A stretch of DNA of 9,314 nucleotides from positions 1 to 9,314 of the forward strand of contig JASEHB010000061.1 in assembly GCA_030018745.1 (NCBI GenBank), written 5' to 3'. Within the stretch, counting starts at the first letter, position 1. Every line of letters begins with the position of its first letter. Source of the stretch: Desulfatibacillaceae bacterium. GTDB lineage: Bacteria; Desulfobacterota; Desulfobacteria; Desulfobacterales; Desulfatibacillaceae. Below the pieces are notes generated by a model. That model saw only the letters and a program-made list of their open reading frames with translations. It was not told where the DNA came from and searched no databases. The position numbers and the translations under genes were made by a program. Of the stretch, positions 1 to 5,989 are shown piece after piece.

Positions 1-60
1 AAAGCCATGCCGGGCGCAGAAAAAAGCTGCTTTCCTGTTGGCTGGCCTGATGCAGAAACC

Positions 61-107
61 AAAAAGGGCGGCTCCGGTTATAATTGCCGGATGCCGCCCT
101 TTGTTTT
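61..107 (-). terminator. Intrinsic terminator downstream of the aldehyde oxidoreductase gene
   Basis: GGGCGGC at 66-72 pairs with GCCGCCC at 93-99, and an inner CCGG at 74-77 pairs with CCGG at 87-90, leaving a short loop. Read on the minus strand, the stem is followed by five T residues (the A run at 61-65), which fits termination about 65 bases after the minus-strand stop codon at 166. On the plus strand the stem is followed by TTTGTTTT (100-107), so the element could work in both directions. Confidence 0.8.
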
Positions 108-165
108 GAACACAGCGGACTGTTTGCCAAACTCCACCGGCTTGTTGCCCCGGCTCCTGCAAACC

Positions 166-2088
166 TTACTCTGCCGCCCAATCCGCCGCAAATTCCAGAT
201 CCAGCTTTTTTAAGGTTTTGCGCAGAGGCACGCCGTTTTTGTCCCAGCCGCGCAGGCGGTAATACTTGGGCAGCATATCAGACAGGGGCACAACAGCGTT
301 CTTGCCGCCTTCGGGCAGAGACTCCTTCAAAAAGCGCCCCGGCAGGGTGTCATCTGCCCTGCCTATGCCTTCGCGCAGGTTGAAAAGCTTGTCCATTGTG
401 CTTCCCCTCTCGCCCAGCCGGATAAAGCGGGCCAGATCCATGTCAAGGCCCGTGGCAAGGCGGATGGCCTTGGGATGGGGCAAAAAAGGCAGATCCACCT
501 TTGCGGTGGAGGAGGCAGCAGCAAGGGCCTTGTCGGTAACAGGCCAGGCTGCGGTCATGAGCGTTTCCAAAGCAAAGGAAAGGGGCTTGGACTTGGCCAT
601 TGAGTAAAGCACGGGGTGCAGGGCTGTCCATGAGGTGAAAAGGCAGTTGCCCCCTGCGCTGATTGCACCCAAAAGGTTCTGGGAAAAAATGGCCCAGGTG
701 GGCTTGCTCTTGAAATGCCTTGGGTTTAGGGTGGCCGGCCCGGTAAGCTCAAAATAAACAAGGTAGCCGCCATCCAGGTGGCAGGCCCCGCGGGGCGAAA
801 CCGCATAGCCCAGGCCGTGGCCCACGCATGAGCGAGGCTCATAGGCAGGCACTTCCAGCCCTTTCACATGGGCTGCAAAATCCTTTCCTCCGTATTTTTC
901 TGAAAGGGCTTTCACTCCCAGGGCCAAATCCGCGCCAATGCCTTTTCTGGATGCAATTTTGCCAATCACCTTTGAAAAGGATTCCACATTCCCAAATTCA
1001 AGGCCGTTTTTCCAAAGGCCCTTTGCATTCAGCTCTGCGGCAAAACCAAGAACATTTCCGGTTGTTATGGTATCAAGGCCCAAAAGATCCAGCTCGTAGT
1101 TCCAGCGGATGATGGCGGGCAGGTCCGAAATGCCAAGGTTGGAACCCATGAGTGAAAGGATTTCGTATTCCGGGCCTTTAACCTGTTTGCCATCCACTTC
1201 CACCACCCGGCCGCAGCGGATGGGGCAGGTGACGCAACCCGTGTTTTTGACCATGAACTCCTTGGCAAGCCGCTCGCCGGAAATTGCCTGGGCATCTTCA
1301 AAGCGCCCTTGTGAAAAATTGCGGGTGGGCAGGGCGTTGTGGCTGTTAAGGGGCATCACAAAAAGCGGCGTGCCATAGGCAGGCAGATCCCTGCCTGTGG
1401 AAGGGTGGCCCTTGAGCAATTCCACCCACTGGCGCACGCACTGCTTGTAGGCATCCGGCTGGGCGATTGCCACCTTGTTTTTGCCCCTTGCCACCATTGC
1501 CTTGACATTTTTTGAACCCAGCACCGCGCCCATTCCCGTGCGTCCGTGGGCGCGCTCCTGGGAGGCCACAGTGGCAAAGGGCACCAGGTTCTCCCCTGCC
1601 GGTCCTATGGCAAGGGTTCCGCCCGCGCCAAGCGCCTCCTGGGTCTGCTGGGTATCCTTGCCCCAAAGATGGGCTGCATCCAGAATTGAAACCGAATTGT
1701 TTTCTATTTCAAGGTAAACAGGGCTTTTTGCCCTTCCCCGCAAAACAATTCCGTCAAATCCGGCCCTTTTGAGATGAAGGCCGAAATTGCCGCCGGAGTT
1801 GGAATGGCCCAGGCAGCCCGTAAGGGGGCTTTTGGCGGAGATGTCGTAGCGGGAGGATGAAGGCGCGCCGGTTCCGGTAAGAGGGCCTGTCATTATGACG
1901 CAGATGTTTTCCGGGCCAAGCGGATCAACTCCAGGAGCAAGGCAGTCCCAAAGGATTTTGGTGGAAAGATAGCGCCCTCCCACAAAGCGCTCCCTGTCCC
2001 TGTCATCCACGGCATATTCGCCCACCTTGCCGGTGGAAAGGTCTATGTCCAGAATTTTTCCTGTGTATGCCTTGTACCTGCTGCCCAT
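166..2088 (-). CDS. Aldehyde ferredoxin oxidoreductase family protein (tungstopterin enzyme)
   Basis: This 640-residue protein belongs to the aldehyde:ferredoxin oxidoreductase (AOR) family, cytosolic tungsten-pterin enzymes that oxidise aldehydes to carboxylates (or run in reverse) with ferredoxin. The length is close to the usual 600-640. The N-terminal domain carries the family's SSSRYDISAKSP stretch (about 77-88), GPAGEN (162-167) and AHGRTGMGAVLGSKNVKA (180-197), which form the pterin-binding region. The cluster ligands are visible as CxxCxxxC at C285, C288 and C292, with the distant fourth cysteine at C482. GPEYE (305-309) and RGACH with H437 match conserved positions near the active site. 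The start at 2088 is set by AAGGAGG (minus strand, 2093-2099) four bases upstream; the frame stays open further upstream but there it overlaps a terminator and the next gene. No ferredoxin or cofactor-synthesis gene lies alongside. The substrate cannot be told from sequence; benzoyl-type or short-chain aldehydes are both possible. Confidence 0.95.
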   Translation of the reverse strand: MGSRYKAYTGKILDIDLSTGKVGEYAVDDRDRERFVGGRYLSTKILWDCLAPGVDPLGPENICVIMTGPLTGTGAPSSSRYDISAKSPLTGCLGHSNSGGNFGLHLKRAGFDGIVLRGRAKSPVYLEIENNSVSILDAAHLWGKDTQQTQEALGAGGTLAIGPAGENLVPFATVASQERAHGRTGMGAVLGSKNVKAMVARGKNKVAIAQPDAYKQCVRQWVELLKGHPSTGRDLPAYGTPLFVMPLNSHNALPTRNFSQGRFEDAQAISGERLAKEFMVKNTGCVTCPIRCGRVVEVDGKQVKGPEYEILSLMGSNLGISDLPAIIRWNYELDLLGLDTITTGNVLGFAAELNAKGLWKNGLEFGNVESFSKVIGKIASRKGIGADLALGVKALSEKYGGKDFAAHVKGLEVPAYEPRSCVGHGLGYAVSPRGACHLDGGYLVYFELTGPATLNPRHFKSKPTWAIFSQNLLGAISAGGNCLFTSWTALHPVLYSMAKSKPLSFALETLMTAAWPVTDKALAAASSTAKVDLPFLPHPKAIRLATGLDMDLARFIRLGERGSTMDKLFNLREGIGRADDTLPGRFLKESLPEGGKNAVVPLSDMLPKYYRLRGWDKNGVPLRKTLKKLDLEFAADWAAE

Positions 2089-2092
2089 TTTT

Positions 2093-2099
2093 CCTCCTT
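2093..2099 (-). promoter_or_regulatory. Shine-Dalgarno site that fixes the oxidoreductase start
   Basis: AAGGAGG on the minus strand lies four bases before the ATG at 2088-2086. The next in-frame ATG upstream (2124-2122) sits in the T tract of a terminator and has no ribosome binding site, so the 2088 start is preferred. Confidence 0.8.
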
Positions 2100-2123
2100 T
2101 TTTGCCTGCACAAAAGCACAACA

Positions 2124-2162
2124 TAAAAAAACACCCGGCCAAAAAGCAGGCCGGGTGTTTTT
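2124..2162 (-). terminator. Strong intrinsic terminator between the proline-rich protein gene and the oxidoreductase gene
   Basis: ACACCCGGCC at 2131-2140 pairs perfectly with GGCCGGGTGT at 2149-2158 around an eight-base loop. On the minus strand the stem is followed by six T residues (A run at 2125-2130), a textbook terminator for the gene ending at 2213. On the plus strand it is followed by TTTT (2159-2162). It ends only about 36 bases ahead of the oxidoreductase start codon, which raises the question of how that gene is transcribed. Confidence 0.85.
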
Positions 2163-2212
2163 GCTCATCAAATTTGCCGCCGGTCTGCCACAGGGCCGAC
2201 CCCAGGCCTGGC

Positions 2213-2923
2213 CTATTTGTCATCCCCGAACAGGGCGTCAAGCTCGTCATCCACCTCTGCTGTAAATTTTTCCAAATCATCGCCCCCGGCTTTTTTGGCA
2301 GGTGCCGCAGCCTTGGCTGGCTTGGCTGATTGAGCCGGGGCCGAGGGGGCCGCCTTTTTCTCCGATGGTGCGGCCTTGACCTCATCAGGCTCCACAACAG
2401 GGGCAGCATCCTCCTCATCTCCTGCTTCCAGCACCACCTCGACCGCGTCATCGGGAATGTCCTCAAGCCCTTCGCGCTCAAGATGGACTTCCATTGTTTC
2501 GCCTAAAGCCGGCTCGTCAAGGGCCATGTCATCGGCGTCAAAGGTGATTTCCGCCTTGATTTCCGGCTTGGGAGCTGGCGCAGGGGCCGGTTTGGGGGCG
2601 GGAGCAGGCTTGGGCGGCTCCGGTTTGGGGGCGGGAGCAGGCTTGGGCGGCTCCGGCTTGGGTGCGGGAGCAGGCTTGGGTGCGGGAGCAGGCTTGGGCG
2701 GCTCCGGCTTGGGTGCGGGAGCAGGCTTGGGAGCAGGGGCAGGCTCAACCGGTTTTGGCTTTTGGGTCTTGACCAGAACAACATCCGGCTCTTCTTCCGG
2801 CAGAGGCGGAGCAAGCTTGCTTTCTGGAATCTTTTTGTCTTTGCGCGCTTTTAAAAACCACACAAGCGCACCAGCACCCACCACAGCCACAACCGCCAGA
2901 ATGATATACACCATTGAACTCAT
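2213..2923 (-). CDS. Single-pass membrane protein with Pro/Ala/Lys repeat linker and acidic C-terminus, function unknown
   Basis: I do not recognise this 236-residue protein. It starts with a short hydrophobic helix (about residues 5-24) followed at once by KARKDKK. By the positive-inside rule this predicts the N-terminus outside and the bulk in the cytoplasm, the ZipA-like arrangement and the opposite of TonB. Residues about 60-128 are repeats of PAPAPKP and PEPPK units. Residues about 129-182 are strongly acidic, 183-212 are Ala/Lys/Pro-rich, and the last 23 residues form an acidic amphipathic segment containing DDELDALFGD. The start at 2923 is supported by AGGAGG (2931-2936) seven bases upstream; the frame is open to 2995 but the added residues have no ribosome binding site. 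The gene has its own terminator and no obvious partner. It could be a scaffold or tether between the inner membrane and a cytoplasmic partner, but that is inference. Confidence 0.8.
   Translation of the reverse strand: MSSMVYIILAVVAVVGAGALVWFLKARKDKKIPESKLAPPLPEEEPDVVLVKTQKPKPVEPAPAPKPAPAPKPEPPKPAPAPKPAPAPKPEPPKPAPAPKPEPPKPAPAPKPAPAPAPKPEIKAEITFDADDMALDEPALGETMEVHLEREGLEDIPDDAVEVVLEAGDEEDAAPVVEPDEVKAAPSEKKAAPSAPAQSAKPAKAAAPAKKAGGDDLEKFTAEVDDELDALFGDDK
2591..2743 (-). repeat. Tandem 33-bp and 18-bp repeats coding for the PAPAPKPEPPK linker
   Basis: Two identical 33-base units lie at 2591-2623 and 2624-2656. A closely similar 33-base unit is at 2675-2707. Shorter 18-base units that match the first half of the long unit are at 2657-2674, 2708-2725 and, more diverged, 2726-2743. 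All unit lengths are multiples of three, so copy-number change would lengthen or shorten the proline-rich linker without breaking the reading frame. Confidence 0.9.
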
Positions 2924-2930
2924 TAAACAT

Positions 2931-2936
2931 CCTCCT
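2931..2936 (-). promoter_or_regulatory. Shine-Dalgarno site that fixes the start of the proline-rich membrane protein
   Basis: AGGAGG on the minus strand lies seven bases before the ATG at 2923-2921. An out-of-frame ATG at 2930-2928 touches this site directly and is too close to be used. Confidence 0.75.
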
Positions 2937-3193
2937 GAAAAAAAGGCCCGCGCAAAAAACTGCCCTACCTGTGCCGATTCATCACCAAATGCCATGTCGC
3001 TTCAACGGGTTTTTGCGCCGGTTCTGCCGCTCCCAAAAGCCCCCGCAACTTAACGGGCGCAGCCTTTGGCGCAAGAGACTTTCTTCCTTCAAAGCCCTTA
3101 AAAAGCCATGAAGGTATTCCACCTAATAAAGCAGTTTTTTTCCGGCAAGGCAAGCAGGGATTGCATATGTCCATTATTTAACTGCTTTTGCCT

Positions 3194-3226
3194 TCCGGGC
3201 AAAGGCTGCCCCGGAGTTTAATTTTT
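3194..3226 (+). terminator. Possible weak plus-strand terminator inside the divergent intergenic gap
   Basis: TCCGGGCA at 3194-3201 pairs with TGCCCCGGA at 3207-3215 with one bulged C, leaving a five-base loop, and is followed by GTTTAATTTTT. This is terminator-like only on the plus strand. No plus-strand gene lies upstream within the gap, so it would end either an unseen small transcript or antisense transcription. The bulge and the interrupted T tract keep confidence low. Confidence 0.3.
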
Positions 3227-3395
3227 AGCCTTATAGTTGCCGGATTTGTAGGCAGGCCTTTTAAGAGCGGCCTTCGGGTACCTGGAACCTGTGCGTGTCA
3301 TGCCAAAAAAAGGGTCGCGGTTAGCTTTTTCTCATGCGCCTGACCTTTTTCTCCCTGAAAAAACTGCAAAATGTGCTTTCCATATTACCCAGCAA

Positions 3396-3421
3396 AATGA
3401 TATTGTTAATTGAATATCATT
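3396..3421. promoter_or_regulatory. AT-rich inverted repeat, candidate operator upstream of the hybrid kinase gene
   Basis: AATGATATT (3396-3404) and AATATCATT (3413-3421) are perfect 9-bp inverted arms around an 8-base spacer, ending 118 bases before the kinase start codon. The dyad is much more AT-rich than its surroundings. The size suits a dimeric helix-turn-helix or Fur-type regulator; GATATT/AATATC resemble Fur half-sites but the overall spacing does not match the standard Fur box. The cognate regulator is unknown. Confidence 0.4.
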
Positions 3422-3539
3422 CCAGCTCAAATACCAGCAGGACTTCTTTTGATCATAGGCGGCTTTTTCCCGGTCAGGGTTAAAAAGCCTTTCCAGGCGG
3501 GCCATTTCTGCCTCAAAACACTCCGCAGCAGGGATGTAA

Positions 3540-5906
3540 ATGGACGAACAATCTGCACCAGATGGTTTTTTTAAAAACCAGGCCCTTTACAGGCTTATTT
3601 TTGAAAACTCCAGGGACGCCATAGGCCTTGCCAAAAACGGCCTTCACCACAAGGTCAACAAGGCGCACCTCAAGCTTTTAGGTGTGGAAAGCGAGGCCGA
3701 GCTTCTTGGCAGGCCAACTGTTGATTTCATTGCCCCTGAAGAGCTTGATCGCATCCGCTCCATTGTACAGCGCCGGGCCAAAGGGAAAAGCGCGCCGGAC
3801 AGCTACATAACAAAGGGCCTTAAAAATGACGGCTCAAGATTTATCATGGAGGTCAATGCCAACTCTTACACAGAGGGGGATGACTCATACACGGTTGTTA
3901 TTTTAAGGGACATCACAGACCGCTACATCACCGAGCAGGTGGTAAGGCTTCTGCGCAGCATTGACGAGCATTTGAGCGAGGCAAAAAGCCTTGAGGATTC
4001 CCTTTCATATATTCTGGCGCGGTGCATTGAGCTTGAGCACATTGACTGCGGCGGCATATACCTTGTTGATGAGGCAAAGGAAAGGATTGTGCTTGCCGCA
4101 CACGCAGGCATTTCAGAAACCTTTGTTGAGCACGCGGGCCGGTACAGCAAGGAGACGCCAAATTACCGGATCGTTTTGAAGGGTGAATTCGTTTACGGCC
4201 AATTCGATATGCAACGCAGGCTTGACGAAAACCACCCCATGAAAAAGGAGGGGCTGAAAGGTATTGCCATTCTGCCCATAACCTACCAGGGCAAGGTCAT
4301 TGCCGCAGTCAACCTTGCCTCAAAAATCTATGAGGAAATTCCCCAGGCCCTTCACAGCGGCCTGGAATCGGTCGCCCTGCAGATAGGCCGCGCCATCGCC
4401 AGGATGCGCACCGAGGAGGCCCTAAAAGAATCCGAGCACAAATACAGAACCCTTGTGGAAAACTCTCCTGATGCCATCTGCATAGTTCAGGACGGCAAGA
4501 TATGCTTCTGCAACCAGACTGCAATCCAAAAATCGGGTTATTTGCCCGATGAGCTTATAAGCAAGACGGTAACCAGCCTGATAGAACCAGACGAGCGGCC
4601 CGATGCAGCCTCCCGCATTGAAACCCGTCTCCAGGGGGATGATGTGGGCAGCCGCAATTACAGTCTTATCTGCAAAAACGGCTCAAGGATGGCAGTTCAG
4701 GTGATGGGCGCGCCCATAAACTGGAAAGGAAGGTCGGCGCTTCTTTTTCAGGTGCGGGACATAACCCGCGAGCAGGAGCTTGAGCGCCAGCTTCAGCACA
4801 GCCAGCGCATGGAATCCCTTGGCACGCTTGCCAGCGGCATTGCCCACGATTTTAACAATGTGCTCATGGCCCTGCAGGGCAATGTGAGCCTGATGCTGCT
4901 TGGCAAGGACGACAGCCACCCGGATTACAGGCGGCTTTTTGCAATGCAGAGCGCCATTTCAAACGCCACGGGAATGACCCGCCAGCTTCTTGGCTTTGCA
5001 CGCGGCGGGCAGGTCAAAAAAAGCCCGGCAGACCTTATGCGCATTGTGGAGAAGGTTATACGCATTTTTGCCCCCACCCGCAAGGACATCACCTTTGAAT
5101 TTTCGCCGCAAACAGCAGCCCCTGTGGATGTTGACATCACCCAGATGGAGCAGGTCCTTGCCAACCTTATCATCAACGCATTCCAGGCCATGCCCCAGGG
5201 GGGCAAAATTTCAATCTCCATATTTATCCGCGATATAAGTGAAAAATGCCCTCAAAGCGCAAAGCTTGCTCCAGGCAGCTATGTCCAGTTATCTCTCACC
5301 GATACGGGCTGCGGCATCCCGCCTGAAAGCACAAAGCACATTTTCGACCCCTTTTACAGCACCAAGGACAAATCCACGGCTTCGGGCCTGGGGCTTACAT
5401 CCGCCTACTGGATTGTGAGCAGGCATTCAGGAATGATCTTTGTGGAAAGCGTCAAGGGCCAAGGCTCCACCTTTCACATCTGCCTGCCCTGCTCAAAAGG
5501 GCAGGTTGTTGAAAAGCCTGAAAATGACGCCCGTATAATTACCGGCAGCGGGACAATACTCATTGTTGATGACGAGGCCAGTGTTCTGGAAACCCTGGGC
5601 AATATGTGCCAGCACCTTGGATACAGTGTAATGATGGCCCCAAGCGCAAGGCAGGGCCTTAAAATCTACGAGGAAAACCTCAACAGGATTGATCTTGTTA
5701 TTCTGGACTTCCTCATGCCGGAAACCAACGGCAAACAGCTTTTCAAGGCCATGAGAAAAATCAACGGCAATGCCAGAATCCTGCTTTGCAGCGGCTATTC
5801 CATGGACGAGCAGATTCAGGACATTTTAAGCTCCATAAACGGAATCATAAACAAGCCCATTGACATAACAGCCCTTGGCCGCGCCATAAAAAAGGCCCTT
5901 GGATAA
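3540..5906 (+). CDS. Soluble hybrid sensor histidine kinase (PAS-GAF-PAS-HisKA-HATPase-REC)
   Basis: This 788-residue protein is a two-component hybrid kinase. In order it shows a PAS domain (about 16-128), a GAF domain (about 142-292), a second PAS domain (about 298-415), a dimerisation/phosphoacceptor domain, an ATPase domain and a C-terminal receiver. The H-box reads ASGIAHDFNN with the phosphorylated H436, the type found in NtrB/FixL-like kinases. ATP-binding boxes are N542/N546 (N), DTGCG at 588-592 (G1), FDPFYSTK at 602-609 (F) and SGLGLT at 615-620 (G2). The receiver has acidic D677/D678, phosphoacceptor D723, S751 and K772, all expected for an active module. No membrane segment or signal peptide is seen, so it senses a cytoplasmic signal through PAS and/or GAF; no haem or flavin ligand can be assigned. 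The ATG at 3540 is preceded by AGGGA (3530-3534) with a five-base spacer. No response regulator or DNA-binding partner is adjacent. Confidence 0.96.
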   Translation: MDEQSAPDGFFKNQALYRLIFENSRDAIGLAKNGLHHKVNKAHLKLLGVESEAELLGRPTVDFIAPEELDRIRSIVQRRAKGKSAPDSYITKGLKNDGSRFIMEVNANSYTEGDDSYTVVILRDITDRYITEQVVRLLRSIDEHLSEAKSLEDSLSYILARCIELEHIDCGGIYLVDEAKERIVLAAHAGISETFVEHAGRYSKETPNYRIVLKGEFVYGQFDMQRRLDENHPMKKEGLKGIAILPITYQGKVIAAVNLASKIYEEIPQALHSGLESVALQIGRAIARMRTEEALKESEHKYRTLVENSPDAICIVQDGKICFCNQTAIQKSGYLPDELISKTVTSLIEPDERPDAASRIETRLQGDDVGSRNYSLICKNGSRMAVQVMGAPINWKGRSALLFQVRDITREQELERQLQHSQRMESLGTLASGIAHDFNNVLMALQGNVSLMLLGKDDSHPDYRRLFAMQSAISNATGMTRQLLGFARGGQVKKSPADLMRIVEKVIRIFAPTRKDITFEFSPQTAAPVDVDITQMEQVLANLIINAFQAMPQGGKISISIFIRDISEKCPQSAKLAPGSYVQLSLTDTGCGIPPESTKHIFDPFYSTKDKSTASGLGLTSAYWIVSRHSGMIFVESVKGQGSTFHICLPCSKGQVVEKPENDARIITGSGTILIVDDEASVLETLGNMCQHLGYSVMMAPSARQGLKIYEENLNRIDLVILDFLMPETNGKQLFKAMRKINGNARILLCSGYSMDEQIQDILSSINGIINKPIDITALGRAIKKALG

Positions 5907-5910
5907 AAGC

Positions 5911-5948
5911 AAAAAAAAGGCAGCCACACCAATTAAGATGCGGCTGCC
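5911..5948 (-). terminator. Intrinsic terminator for the sugar-nucleotide gene pair
   Basis: GGCAGCC at 5919-5925 pairs with GGCTGCC at 5942-5948. On the minus strand the stem is followed by eight T residues (A run 5911-5918), about 40 bases after the aminotransferase stop at 5990. On the plus strand there is no T tract after the stem, so it does not obviously serve the convergent kinase gene that ends at 5906. Confidence 0.8.
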
Positions 5949-5989
5949 GGGCAAGACGGATAAGCGGATATGGCCGTTTAGCTGTCTGG

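Larger units (their letters stand above)
2924..3539. other. 616-base non-coding gap between divergent genes
   Basis: No convincing gene is present. Short open frames here have no ribosome binding site and no family-like features. The gap must hold the promoters for the minus-strand gene starting at 2923 and the plus-strand kinase gene starting at 3540, but I could not identify a clear -35/-10 pair or a -24/-12 sigma-54 site on either strand. Two structured elements are visible: a hairpin with a T-rich tail at 3194-3226 and an AT-rich inverted repeat at 3396-3421. Confidence 0.6.

Noticed and set aside
2089..2481. N-terminal extension of the oxidoreductase frame by 131 codons
   Set aside because: The extension crosses a strong terminator, overlaps the neighbouring gene in another frame, and is not like AOR proteins, which begin close to the MGSRYKAYTGK segment with its own ribosome binding site.
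2591..2743. CRISPR-like array
   Set aside because: The repeats are directly adjacent with no unique spacers and lie in a coding frame as a protein linker.
2213..2923. TonB protein, because of the Pro-Lys/Glu-Pro linker
   Set aside because: The positive charges follow the membrane helix, which predicts a cytoplasmic C-terminus, and there is no TonB C-terminal domain.
2924..2995. Upstream extension of the proline-rich membrane protein
   Set aside because: The added 24 residues lack a ribosome binding site, whereas AGGAGG sits seven bases before the ATG at 2923.
2376..3053. Plus-strand open frame rich in GAGAGLGGSG repeats, silk-like in look
   Set aside because: It is the exact antisense of the Pro/Ala/Lys repeat gene, created because the repeat unit is a multiple of three without stops; it has no ribosome binding site and the minus-strand frame has a membrane helix and good start signal.
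2965..3174. Minus-strand 69-codon frame with CNPCLPC, possibly a small metal-binding protein
   Set aside because: No ribosome binding site, no other family features, and irregular composition typical of intergenic sequence.
3396..3421. Classical Fur box
   Set aside because: Half-sites resemble Fur half-sites, but the 8-base spacing between arms does not fit the standard 19-bp arrangement, so only a generic operator is proposed.
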